A stretch of DNA of 43,400 nucleotides from Sphingobacteriaceae bacterium (GCA_023251775.1 JAHEYC010000022.1:1-43400); one strand, 5' to 3'; numbered from the stretch's first letter, positions 29,801 to 38,507 are shown. Made by a program: numbers and translations. The notes: a model not told the origin generated them from the sequence alone.

Positions 29801-32800
29801 GATACAGAAACAGTTGGGGTATTCACATTCATTGGTTGCCAAGTATAGGTTGCGCCAACGTTGGTTGAAGTTCCGGTTAATACAACAACTGTATTCGTAC
29901 ACGTTAACGAACCACTTAAGCTTGCCGAAATATTTGGTGCTGTTGTATTTTGAGTAACTGTAACTACAGTTGTGCTTGTACAGCCATTTGCAGGATTGGT
30001 TACCGTTAACGAATAATTTCCTACAGCAGAAACAGAGACCGTTGATGTATTCACATTCATTGGTTGCCAAGAGTATGTTGCTCCACCTGTTGTTGATGTA
30101 CCGGTTAATACCACAGAAATATTTGCACAGGTTAAAGTACCACCCACACTCGCAGAAATATTTGGTGCTGTTGTGTTTTGAGAAACTGCAACCACAGTTG
30201 TGCTTGTACAACCATTTGCAGGATTAGTTACTGTTAACGAATAATTTCCTGCAGCAGAAACAGAGACCGTTGATGTATTCACATTCATTGGTTGCCATGT
30301 GTATGTTACTCCACCGGTAGTTGATGTACCGGTTAATACAACCGAACTATTTATACAGGTTAAAGTACCACCAACACTAGCTGAAATATTAGGTACCGTT
30401 GTATTTTGACTAACTGAAACTACTGTTGCGTTGGTGCAACCATTAATAGGATTTGTGACCATTAAAGAATAATTACCAACTGTGACTACCGAAACCGATG
30501 AGGTATTCGCATTCATTGGTTGCCAAGTGTAAGTTACACCTCCTGTTGTTGAAGTTCCGGTTAATACAACCGCAATAGTTGTACACGTTAATGAACCACC
30601 AACACTCGCCGAAATAGTTGGAACAATTGTATTTTGAGAAACTGCAACTACGGTTGTGTTTGTGCAACCATTAACAGGATTTGTAACTGTTAAAGAATAA
30701 TTACCAACTGCTGTTACCGAAACAGAAGATGTATTCACATTCATTGGTTGCCATGTATAAGTTACACCACCTGTTGTAGAAGTTCCGGTTAATACCACTA
30801 CGGTATTTGTACAGGTTAATGAACCGCTCACGCTTGCAGAAATATTTGGCTGAACCGTATTTTGACTTACGGCAACAACCGTGGTGCTTGTACATCCATT
30901 AATTGGATCTTTAACTACTAATGTATAATTACCTGCCGAACTAACAGACGTGCTCGCCGTTGTGACATTCTGCGGTAACCACGTATACGTTGCACCTGCA
31001 ACAGTTGATGTTCCCGAAAGCGTAACTCCTAAATTAATGCAAGTTAAAGTTCCACCGACTGAAGCAGAAATAGTTGGTGCAACTGTATTTTGCGATACAG
31101 TTACCACCGTAGAATTGATACAGCCATTTACTGGATTAGTTGTGGTTAATGTATAATTACCGGCTGTAAAAACAGAAAGTGATGACGTAGTAATATTTCC
31201 CGGTTGCCAAGTGTATGTTGCGCCGGCCGTGGTTGAAGTTCCAGTAATAATAACAGAAAGATTTGTACATGTAAGCGAACCCGGAACAGAAGCACTCACA
31301 TTTGGTATCACCGTATTTTGTACCACCGAAACAACTGCTGTATTTGTACAACCATTAACTGGATTTGTAATGTTCACTGTATAATTTCCAACTGCACTTA
31401 CGCTAACCGATGAACTATTTACATTCATTGGTTGCCAAGTAAATGTGATACCGCCAATGGTAGAAGAAGCAGCTAAGGTTGCACTTGTATTTATACAGGT
31501 CAAGGTATTGCTTACACTTGTTGTAAATGTTGGAGCCGTTGTATTTTGAGTAATTGTAAGGACTGTATTAGTAGTACATCCTTTTGAATCGGTAACAGAT
31601 ACCGTATAATTTCCCGCACTTAAATTACTTGCTGTATTACTATTTCCACCGCTTGGCGACCATGTATACGTATATCCCGGTGTTCCACCATAAGCTGTAA
31701 CGGTTGCCGAACCATTTTGCAAGCAATTACCATTCGTAATAGCCGTAACACTTACACTTAATGCTGATGTTGGTTGTGTGATACTTAAGGTGAACGTTCC
31801 CGTACAACTGTTTGCATCTTTTACATTCACTGTAAATACACCTGCAGCTAAACCGGTTTGCGAAGCGCCAATAAGATTTCCGGGCACCCATGTGTAAGTA
31901 TATGGACCAACACCACCCGTTGAAGTTATGGCAGCCGAACCTGTGCTCGCCCCAAAGCAATTTACATTTGTTTGAGAGGTAACAGAAATAGTTAAAGTTG
32001 GACACGTATTTGTACAATTAGGAACTGTTGCCATACTTACAATTGTGTAGGTAGTTCCGTTTGCGTCTTTTACTTTAATTGGAAAAACAGTTGCTGTTGG
32101 TGGACTAACAGGACTTCCTGTGGCGGTCCAAACAGAAACTTGAGTGCCTGGACATAAGAAAGTACATGTTGCAAATGGACAAGCTGAACAGTTAAGTGAT
32201 GTAGTTAAACTTGACCATACGTAAGGACCGGTTCCACCCGATACAGTTAATGAACCATTTGTTTGACAAATGTATAATGAACATGAACTAACTGTAATAA
32301 GTACAGATTCAGATCCGCACGCTAATGTGTAAACAACTGTATGCGTTCCAACCCCTGCTAACGATGGTGAAAAAACACCCGAAGCATTTACACCTGTTCC
32401 ACTCCAACTTCCACCCGGTGTAGAAACAATGAGTGTGAACGAAGGATCGGTGATACATTTTTTAGGTGGGATACAAATAGATGGATCGCAACATGTAAAA
32501 GAAATAGCAGCACAAGCACCTGCAGCAATAGATTGAATATATCCTTGTCGCGCTGCTGTGGCACTGGTACCGGTACTTCCGCAAGCAATGATATCACCCG
32601 CGGAACTAACATGCACATCGTAAACATTAAATGCAGATGAGGTAGGATAAGTTGCCAATACATTTAAATTAGCATCATATTTTATAACTTGATTTTTAGA
32701 ACCAACATACACGTTTCCGCAAGCATCAATATCTAATCCGCTATTTTGTACTGCGCTTCCTGCATATCCTCCACCCGGAATTGCTGCCGAACTAATAATT

Positions 32801-34377
32801 CCCAAGGTAGTAAGCGAACGTTTGTCAATTTGATTACCTCTGTGTGTGTAAAAGAAAGTACCGCTTGAACGAATGGCCATGATACCCGAGTTATTGTAAC
32901 GGTAATTCTCGCACTTGTATGATAAAGCATATGAATTAGATGCTTTTTTCATGGCCGAGGAATTTGGCCCGCAAATAGAAAAATTTTGATTGATGTAACC
33001 TACCGTATCGTGCGATAAAAAATAATACTTTCCATTACCACTGGCACAGATCGATCTTACCTCTTGTGTAGGAAATAAATTTGCTGTGGTCACTTGTAAA
33101 CTACTTACAACGTTCCCGGTATTCACGTCAATTTGATAAATATAAGGCAATGGTGGAATTGCGCCTCCGGTTCCTCCAACAACTAAACGCGTTTGATCGC
33201 AATTAAATGTAATGTTCCAAAATTCGGCTGATAACATTGGGCTTGGACTTGTATTATTCCAAACAAGACCACCTGCAGTATTCACCTTTATCATTTGCGC
33301 TACTGAACCTTGGGTTACATAAGAATTTCCTGCATTATCGGTTGCAAAAGTTCCAAGCCACGCTGTTGTATCATAAGGTGTGTTATAGGTCCATTGTAAA
33401 ACTCCTGCGGGATTGTATTTAAGCAATTGCATTTTATTAACGCCGCCAATAATGTAAACGTTTCCTGCACCATCTTTTTCACACTCCCATACACAATCCC
33501 AATTCGACACAAAGTTAGGAGCTTGGATCCATGGATCGATGATCACTTTTTTTGTAACATCATACGTTCCCAATTCAAAACCAACGGCTTTACCTTTCAC
33601 CACAAATTTTGAATTGATGATCTCAGCATTATTATCATCGTAAAATGTTAGGGGCGCATGATCCTTTAAATTCCCGAATTTTGTTTTTACATGTATATCT
33701 CCATCCAATTCTTTTCCAACTGTTCTATCGTAAACCATTTTTATGTGTGCAGGATCAGCACCCGGATGAAGTATGATGGCATATTTTAATCCGCCTTGCT
33801 TTGCAAAACTAAATTCTACATCAATGTTTGGATAGATCCCCTTGTAAATTATCTTTTCATAAGCCCTAATGTAATTGATGTTCCTTACACTTCCTCCGGC
33901 TAATTGGACATTGTAACTATGATAGTTGTTGGTTGGTGTGATCCCAATTAATTCCACATCATCACTTACGCCTTCCCATGTCATGTTCACAGTTTCTGTT
34001 TCATAGCGAACTCTGTTCTCTTCGGCTTCAAATGCTTTGTATTCTTCAGGACTAGAGATGCGACCTTTCATTTCTCTTTCTTTCTCTTCTTCTCTCTCTT
34101 CTTCTTCCTTATTTTTTTCAGCAGCTTTTAGAAAAGTATAGGTAATCCCTTTCTTTGTAAAATATATTTTTGTGTGGCTCTGATCAACTCCAAAAACAAT
34201 AGGACTGCTTGTACCATTTTGCGAAACGAACTGACCTCTATTCTCAATAAATGAATTACTTCCCTGAAATTTTTTATTCCAAGTGTACTCATTTGAGTTA
34301 GTTTGAGCGGTAAGTTCCCTGGTAATTGACCCAAGCAACATTAGTATCAAAGCCTTGCAAAAAAACCGCATTTTCAT
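26851..34377 (-). CDS. Giant cell-surface repeat protein with gliding-motility-associated C-terminal (CHU_C, T9SS type B-like) domain
   Basis: 2508 aa. Signal peptide. N-terminal ENRGQF domain and propeller-like region. SprB-like repeats (VNCFGASTGSAAITSTGGVGPYTYTW). 15 tandem 75/76-aa Ig-like modules. PKD-like modules. C-terminus FYIPNTFTPNDDGLNDLFHP...FMIFDRWGALLYKT...GWNGYYKGEM...VYIWKID. Confidence 0.9.
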   Translation of the reverse strand: MKMRFFCKALILMLLGSITRELTAQTNSNEYTWNKKFQGSNSFIENRGQFVSQNGTSSPIVFGVDQSHTKIYFTKKGITYTFLKAAEKNKEEEEREEEKEREMKGRISSPEEYKAFEAEENRVRYETETVNMTWEGVSDDVELIGITPTNNYHSYNVQLAGGSVRNINYIRAYEKIIYKGIYPNIDVEFSFAKQGGLKYAIILHPGADPAHIKMVYDRTVGKELDGDIHVKTKFGNLKDHAPLTFYDDNNAEIINSKFVVKGKAVGFELGTYDVTKKVIIDPWIQAPNFVSNWDCVWECEKDGAGNVYIIGGVNKMQLLKYNPAGVLQWTYNTPYDTTAWLGTFATDNAGNSYVTQGSVAQMIKVNTAGGLVWNNTSPSPMLSAEFWNITFNCDQTRLVVGGTGGAIPPLPYIYQIDVNTGNVVSSLQVTTANLFPTQEVRSICASGNGKYYFLSHDTVGYINQNFSICGPNSSAMKKASNSYALSYKCENYRYNNSGIMAIRSSGTFFYTHRGNQIDKRSLTTLGIISSAAIPGGGYAGSAVQNSGLDIDACGNVYVGSKNQVIKYDANLNVLATYPTSSAFNVYDVHVSSAGDIIACGSTGTSATAARQGYIQSIAAGACAAISFTCCDPSICIPPKKCITDPSFTLIVSTPGGSWSGTGVNASGVFSPSLAGVGTHTVVYTLACGSESVLITVSSCSLYICQTNGSLTVSGGTGPYVWSSLTTSLNCSACPFATCTFLCPGTQVSVWTATGSPVSPPTATVFPIKVKDANGTTYTIVSMATVPNCTNTCPTLTISVTSQTNVNCFGASTGSAAITSTGGVGPYTYTWVPGNLIGASQTGLAAGVFTVNVKDANSCTGTFTLSITQPTSALSVSVTAITNGNCLQNGSATVTAYGGTPGYTYTWSPSGGNSNTASNLSAGNYTVSVTDSKGCTTNTVLTITQNTTAPTFTTSVSNTLTCINTSATLAASSTIGGITFTWQPMNVNSSSVSVSAVGNYTVNITNPVNGCTNTAVVSVVQNTVIPNVSASVPGSLTCTNLSVIITGTSTTAGATYTWQPGNITTSSLSVFTAGNYTLTTTNPVNGCINSTVVTVSQNTVAPTISASVGGTLTCINLGVTLSGTSTVAGATYTWLPQNVTTASTSVSSAGNYTLVVKDPINGCTSTTVVAVSQNTVQPNISASVSGSLTCTNTVVVLTGTSTTGGVTYTWQPMNVNTSSVSVTAVGNYSLTVTNPVNGCTNTTVVAVSQNTIVPTISASVGGSLTCTTIAVVLTGTSTTGGVTYTWQPMNANTSSVSVVTVGNYSLMVTNPINGCTNATVVSVSQNTTVPNISASVGGTLTCINSSVVLTGTSTTGGVTYTWQPMNVNTSTVSVSAAGNYSLTVTNPANGCTSTTVVAVSQNTTAPNISASVGGTLTCANISVVLTGTSTTGGATYSWQPMNVNTSTVSVSAVGNYSLTVTNPANGCTSTTVVTVTQNTTAPNISASLSGSLTCTNTVVVLTGTSTNVGATYTWQPMNVNTPTVSVSAAGNYSLTVTNPVNGCTSTTVLTVIQSAGVPTITASSSNTLTCIISIVSLNANSTGNTIVWNGGPLVNATNPATVNSIGSYSATATNTISGCSTTTVIVVAQNTVAPNITINIPATLNCINASVVLTGTSTTGGVSYNWQPMNVNNATVSVSAAGNYSLTITNPINGCVSTSVVTVNQNTVSPTISASVNGTLTCGNISVILTGTSTAAGATYTWQPMNLNTSTVSVSSVGNYSLTVTDPSNGCTSNTVVSVTQNTLVPNVSALVGGTITCTIPTVVINGNSTNAGATYTWLPSNVNTSNVIVISAGNYTLNVTDPLNGCVNSTVVTVTQNGAFPNINVVTPATLTCINSTVALIGSSSTSGVTYSWIPQNVNTATAIAASAGSYTFSVFDPVNGCTSNSVVNVTQIVNTPTAVLVKSSDLSCSATTVTLTAQGGGNNYVWNGGSLVNALNPSVVNAAGNYTVTITDAISGCISNSVITVNQSSLMPNVAAIKSNDLDCNNAQVTLTGSSTSTNVNFQWVGGPASQIYNVTAPGIYTLSVTDPNTGCVVFTTIAVSSIPMFSTALSVFGQINCNGGTNGIIQITNAGGGQAPFTITNVNSSAVITNVIAFPVQINGLGASSYTIIVTDANGCSKTHVIALNDPAKLNLAIGGITDICQGQQTSLSSTVSGGSPGYTYLWTPGGVNSSTIGLAPTTTGQYTLLATDSRGCVISSTINVTVHPQPIASLNKPAVFGCNPVCNTFSLAQNQIPGYSYTWWFYNSITSTVSTLYSPTICFNTPGVYNVSVSITSPYNCSATRSYSDYVTVYSKPIANFRFTPDRASTTEPEIKFFDQSNGATTYSWYNENDQFSTDKDPTHNFYDPGKFLVSLIVSNKYCSDTISKYVSFEDELFYIPNTFTPNDDGLNDLFHPLITGYSEEGYSFMIFDRWGALLYKTHDLHDNGWNGYYKGEMSKDDVYIWKIDIKSALSGKVKHLTGHVTLLK
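28126..31542 (-). repeat. Tandem array of 15 modules of 228 bp (76 aa; the last 75 aa) inside the giant surface protein
   Basis: Consensus TTxPNISASVGGTLTCxNxxVVLTGTSTTGGVTYTWQPMNVNTSTVSVSAxGNYSLTVTNPxNGCTSTTVVxVSQN. Register checked in DNA at 31314 (unit 2 start) and 28350 (unit 15 start); two conserved Cys per module. Confidence 0.93.
34071..34110. repeat. 40-nt uninterrupted polypyrimidine/polypurine tract
   Basis: tttctctttctttctcttcttctctctcttcttcttcctt contains only C and T. It encodes an E/R/K-rich stretch (KEEEEREEEKERE) near the N-terminus of the giant protein. Confidence 0.9.
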
Positions 34378-34445
34378 TGTTATTCGTTCGATCTAAAAAT
34401 TTGATGCAAAATATCCAGCTAAAGTATTGATACTCCACATGCTAT

Positions 34446-34467
34446 AAAAGAGGGCCGCCCCCCTTTT
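34446..34467. other. GC-rich imperfect hairpin with a C6 run in the divergent intergenic region
   Basis: aaaagagggccgccccccttttt-like sequence (aaaagagggccgcccccctttt) in an otherwise AT-rich 127-bp spacer. Confidence 0.5.
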
Positions 34468-34504
34468 CATATTTTTCAATTATCTTTACTTTTAACTAAT
34501 AATC

Positions 34505-36466
34505 ATGCGATTAGCTTCATTTTTGTGTTTTTTATTACTAGCCTCATTTGGATCATTTGGTTCTGATAACGATAGTCTAAAAGTTCTTTTAAAAAAAGTA
34601 CGCGAAGCATCTTATCTCGATTCTACACGTTTAAGTAATGCTTGTAAAAAAGCGATGGCCTATGCGCACCAAGTTAAAGAAGAGGAAGAGGCCAATGCCG
34701 AAATTTGTATTTACAATGGTAATTATCTTTTTTATAAACGCAATTATGAAAAAGCGGCACAGCAATACAATAATTGTTTAAGGATCTCGCGTCAGATCTT
34801 ATCCTCGCACTTTGAGATATTAGCGAAGATCCGATTGATGTATATTGATCGCGAATACGGTTTAACACAAAATACCATTGAGGAAGCACAGGCTTTACTT
34901 AACCAATGCATCAAATCGGGAGATCACGAAAATGAATTCGAACTTTACAATATCATTGGGATAGTGTATGAAGAAAATGGTGATCTTAAAAAAGCTGCGG
35001 AATTTTACATCAAAGGACTTTCAAAATCCGAATTAGTGAATGATGAATATTTCCAAGGTAATTTTCTTAATAATCTGGGTTTGATAAAATATTACATGGG
35101 TGAATTAGACAGCGCCGATGCGGATTTTAAAAAAGGAATAGATATAGTTAAGAATACAAATTACAGACGATTGCTAACCTATATTAAAATGAATCATTGC
35201 CTTGTTTCGGTGGGCAAAAATAGATTTGATGAAGTGAACACAACCTTTAAAGAAGTACTACGCTATTCGGTTCAAAATGATCTTCCAATAGAACTTGCCA
35301 ATTCTTATGCTCTTTTAGGATCGGTGTACATTGAGAAGAACGACCTAAAAAAAGGCTTAGGTTATATAGATTCTGCTATTTATTTCTTTGATAAATATCA
35401 TTTTAATAACGAACATGCAAGTGCTTTGCTAACCAAGGCAAATGTATTTCTCCAAATGAACGATGCTAAAAGCAGCGAGAAATTGGTTGAAGAAATTGAA
35501 GGACTTGTGTTGCGATCGAACAACGGCAGCGTTCGTTCTAAACTATTCTTTTTAAAATACGAACTCTGCGAAAAAAAACAAGATCATAAATGTGCCCTTT
35601 ACAACTATCGAAAATATGTTGATCTCTTAGATAGCATTCACCGTGAAGTTAATAACCGCACCATTGGCGAATTACACTTAAGATATAACATCCAAAAGAA
35701 AGCCATTGAATTAGAGAAAGAAAAAACAAGATCAGTGTTGCTGCAAAAAAGCTATCAAGAGGAAGTATTCTTACGATGGATCATTATTGGTATTACCTTA
35801 GTACTTATTGCTTCACTTGTGGTTTTCTTTTATTACAGATATTATAGCACCATTAGAAAACAACAAGCGCAATTCAGCAAACAATTGATCATTAACATTG
35901 AGCAAGAGCGAAGTCGGATCGCGCAAGATCTGCACGATGATATAGGACAAAGTTTATCTATCCTTAAATCAAAATTCAATTCAAATCCAAAAGAACAAGA
36001 GGATAAGATCATTAACAAAGAAATTGAACGCGTTATTGAACAAACGCGACAAATATCTAAAAATCTTTTTCCTTCTTACGTTGCTAAAGTTGGTTTAAAA
36101 ACAGCCATCGAAGGACTAACAGAAACCTTGCAAAAAAATTCGCATCTCGAGTGTAGCTACGAATTATCGAATGATACAGATGCTATTCCCGCAAATATTG
36201 CAACACACGTGTACAGGATCATACAAGAATGTTTGAATAATACCATTAAACATAGTCAAGCAACTGCACTAAAGATAGAGATCACAAAAAAGAATGATCA
36301 TTACCATTTAATATACCTGGATAATGGAAATTGGGACACCCATCAGACTAAAAAAAGTTTAGGGATCGGATTACTTTCCATAAAAGAACATGCCAAGATC
36401 ATTTCGGGAATATTATCTTTACATAAAAATGAACCAAAAGGATTTAAACTGATACTTGAATTTTAA
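34505..36466 (+). CDS. TPR-containing sensor histidine kinase (HisKA_3 / NarL-type)
   Basis: 653 aa. Signal peptide, TPR-like helices (ENGDLKKAAEFYIKGLSKSE), TM WIIIGITLVLIASLVVFFYYRYY, H-box EQERSRIAQDLHDDIGQSLSILK, ATPase motifs HVYRIIQECLNNTIKHSQA and GIGLLSIKEHA. Confidence 0.92.
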   Translation: MRLASFLCFLLLASFGSFGSDNDSLKVLLKKVREASYLDSTRLSNACKKAMAYAHQVKEEEEANAEICIYNGNYLFYKRNYEKAAQQYNNCLRISRQILSSHFEILAKIRLMYIDREYGLTQNTIEEAQALLNQCIKSGDHENEFELYNIIGIVYEENGDLKKAAEFYIKGLSKSELVNDEYFQGNFLNNLGLIKYYMGELDSADADFKKGIDIVKNTNYRRLLTYIKMNHCLVSVGKNRFDEVNTTFKEVLRYSVQNDLPIELANSYALLGSVYIEKNDLKKGLGYIDSAIYFFDKYHFNNEHASALLTKANVFLQMNDAKSSEKLVEEIEGLVLRSNNGSVRSKLFFLKYELCEKKQDHKCALYNYRKYVDLLDSIHREVNNRTIGELHLRYNIQKKAIELEKEKTRSVLLQKSYQEEVFLRWIIIGITLVLIASLVVFFYYRYYSTIRKQQAQFSKQLIINIEQERSRIAQDLHDDIGQSLSILKSKFNSNPKEQEDKIINKEIERVIEQTRQISKNLFPSYVAKVGLKTAIEGLTETLQKNSHLECSYELSNDTDAIPANIATHVYRIIQECLNNTIKHSQATALKIEITKKNDHYHLIYLDNGNWDTHQTKKSLGIGLLSIKEHAKIISGILSLHKNEPKGFKLILEF

Positions 36467-36475
36467 ACAACACCA

Positions 36476-37138
36476 ATGAAACTTTTAATTGCCGATGATC
36501 ATCCCATATTTAGAAAAGGTTTAATAGATCTTCTAAATACCACGTACGATAATGTTGAGTTCATTGAATGTTCAAATGGCTTGGATGCTTTAAATGAGAT
36601 CATGTTCAAAAAACCGGATATAGCGATCTTAGATATTAATATGCCGGGCAAGAACGGGCTTGAACTTACTAAACTTGTAATGGATAACGAACTCTCCACA
36701 AAAATAATCATCCTTACAATGTATAAAGAGAAAGAGATGCTTAAAAAAGCCATGGAGTTTGGTGCCAGAGGTTTTATATTAAAAGATTTTGCGGTTGACG
36801 AACTTACTAATTGTATCAACCTTGTTCTTGCCGATCAAAAATATATTGGTCCTACCTTAGAAAATAGTATGGATGGAATTGGTCCCATTGATCAAAAACA
36901 ACAACAGGTTTACGAAAAAATAAAACAATTAAGTCAGGCCGAATTAAAGACCTTGAAGCTTGTTAACCAAAATAAATCGTCGAAAGAAATTGCCGAACTT
37001 TTATTTTTAACCGAAAAGACCATAGAAAATTACCGCTCAAAGATCTGTCAAAAATTGGAACTTCCTCCGCGCAATAATAGTTTGGTATTATGGATCAGCG
37101 AAAACAAAGAACTGTTATCGCTGCTTAATGAGTTTTGA
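36476..37138 (+). CDS. LuxR/NarL-family response regulator
   Basis: Receiver MKLLIADDHPIFRKGL...PDIAILDINMPGKNGLEL; HTH AELKTLKLVNQNKSSKEIAELLFLTEKTIENYRSKICQKL. Confidence 0.93.
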   Translation: MKLLIADDHPIFRKGLIDLLNTTYDNVEFIECSNGLDALNEIMFKKPDIAILDINMPGKNGLELTKLVMDNELSTKIIILTMYKEKEMLKKAMEFGARGFILKDFAVDELTNCINLVLADQKYIGPTLENSMDGIGPIDQKQQQVYEKIKQLSQAELKTLKLVNQNKSSKEIAELLFLTEKTIENYRSKICQKLELPPRNNSLVLWISENKELLSLLNEF

Positions 37139-37207
37139 TGATATTAAAAGCCATCTGCCCCACACAAACGCTCGACATAAGCCAAACCATAAATAAGCCT
37201 AAATATC

Positions 37208-37238
37208 TTTTGAGAACCCTCATTTTATTTTAAATTTA
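37208..37238 (+). promoter_or_regulatory. Possible promoter of rfbB-like gene
   Basis: TTTTGAGA-N15-TAAATTTA, with the same layout as the promoter at 23778-23808. Confidence 0.4.
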
Positions 37239-37255
37239 CAAAAAATTAGCTACAA

Positions 37256-38308
37256 ATGAAAATACTGATCACCGGAGGAGCAGGCTTTATTGGCTCGCAT
37301 GTTGTTAGATTGTTTGTGAATACCTATCCAAACTACCAGATCTATAATTTAGATGCCCTTACCTATGCCGGTAATTTGGCAAACCTCAGCGATATTGAAA
37401 AGAAACCGAACTATACATTTGTGAAAGGCGATATTGTGGATGCTCCTTTTATTAATGCACTTTTTGAAAAAGAACAATTTAACGCCGTTATTCATTTAGC
37501 TGCCGAAAGTCATGTTGATAGAAGCATCACCAATCCTTTGGAATTTGTTATGACCAATGTAATTGGCACCGTTAATTTATTGAACGCTGCAAAAGTTCTA
37601 TTTAAAAAACCAAACACTACCTTCAAACGTTTTTACCATGTAAGTACCGATGAAGTTTACGGAGCATTAGGAGATACAGGCATGTTTGTTGAAACTACGT
37701 CGTACGATCCTCACAGCCCCTACTCTGCTTCCAAAGCAAGTAGCGATCATTTTGTACGTGCTTATCATGATACCTATGGTTTGCCTTGTGTAATTTCTAA
37801 TTGCAGTAATAATTACGGACCAAATCATTTCCCCGAAAAATTAATTCCGCTTTGTATCAATAATATCTTAAATAATAAACCACTGCCTATTTACGGCAAA
37901 GGCGAAAATGTTCGCGATTGGTTATATGTGGTTGATCATGCACGCGCCATTGATGTGGCTTTTCATAAGGCAAAAGATGGAAGTACGTATAATATTGGCG
38001 GACATAATGAATGGACCAACATTGATGTGATCCGTTTATTGTGTCGCATTATGGATAAAAAATTGAACCGCGCTGCAGGAACAAATGAGAAGTTGATCAC
38101 ATTCGTTACCGATCGCGCAGGACATGATCTTCGTTATGCCATTGATGCTACCAAATTAAAAAATGATCTTGGTTGGGTGCCAAGCGTTACGTTTGAAGAA
38201 GGCTTAGATAAAACCGTTGATTGGTATTTGACTAATAGCGAATGGTTGAATAATGTTACCTCAGGTAATTATTTAAAATATTATCAAAAGCAATACGCTG
38301 ATAGATAA
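37256..38308 (+). CDS. rfbB: dTDP-glucose 4,6-dehydratase
   Basis: ILITGGAGFIGSHVVRLF, NLDALTYAGNLANL, HLAAESHVDRSI, HVSTDEVYGALG, YSASKASSDHFVRAYHDTYGLPCVISNCSNNYGP. Confidence 0.94.
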   Translation: MKILITGGAGFIGSHVVRLFVNTYPNYQIYNLDALTYAGNLANLSDIEKKPNYTFVKGDIVDAPFINALFEKEQFNAVIHLAAESHVDRSITNPLEFVMTNVIGTVNLLNAAKVLFKKPNTTFKRFYHVSTDEVYGALGDTGMFVETTSYDPHSPYSASKASSDHFVRAYHDTYGLPCVISNCSNNYGPNHFPEKLIPLCINNILNNKPLPIYGKGENVRDWLYVVDHARAIDVAFHKAKDGSTYNIGGHNEWTNIDVIRLLCRIMDKKLNRAAGTNEKLITFVTDRAGHDLRYAIDATKLKNDLGWVPSVTFEEGLDKTVDWYLTNSEWLNNVTSGNYLKYYQKQYADR

Positions 38309-38333
38309 CCTACAAAAAAACATTGGGGCTTTT

Positions 38334-38435
38334 TTAACTACGAAAACCACAAAATCCGAATAGATATCGGGACTACACGAAATGCACAAAACTTTTCGTG
38401 GCTTTCGTGTAAAAATTTCGTGACTTTCGTGGTTA
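38334..38435. repeat. Imperfect inverted repeat made of iterated CACGAA-type words
   Basis: Left ttaactacgaaaaccacaaaat... and right ...tttcgtggctttcgtgtaaaaatttcgtgactttcgtggttat. The right-arm reverse complement (ataaccacgaaagtcacgaaat) aligns to the left arm with a few mismatches. Confidence 0.6.
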
Positions 38436-38460
38436 TTGCCTCTAATACCCTGGAAAACAA

Positions 38461-38488
38461 AAAACCCCTACGAATTCGTAAGGGTTTT
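38461..38488. terminator. Bidirectional hairpin terminator between rfbB and the metalloprotease
   Basis: aaaacccctacgaattcgtaagggtttt: near-perfect palindrome between convergent genes. Confidence 0.85.
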
Positions 38489-38507
38489 CTTTTACTAAAA
38501 TAATTTC

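Noticed and set aside
29438-31351. Antisense and alternate-frame ORFs inside the repeat array (e.g. 29684-30211 -, 30473-30667 -, 29703-29957 +, 29970-30227 +)
   Set aside because: They are frame shadows of the repetitive 2508-aa gene: they recur with the 228-bp period and have improbable compositions (runs of Cys/Tyr/Asn).
28126-31542. Regular repeats considered as a CRISPR-like array
   Set aside because: The period is 228 bp, entirely in-frame and coding, with no short conserved repeat/unique spacer pattern and no cas genes.
26740-37219. GGTTCTCAAAA (26740) and TTTTGAGAACC (37209) as ends of an inverted or inserted segment carrying the adhesin and two-component genes
   Set aside because: Only 11 bp match; hundreds of such inverted matches are expected by chance in 43 kb. 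The right copy overlaps a plausible promoter.
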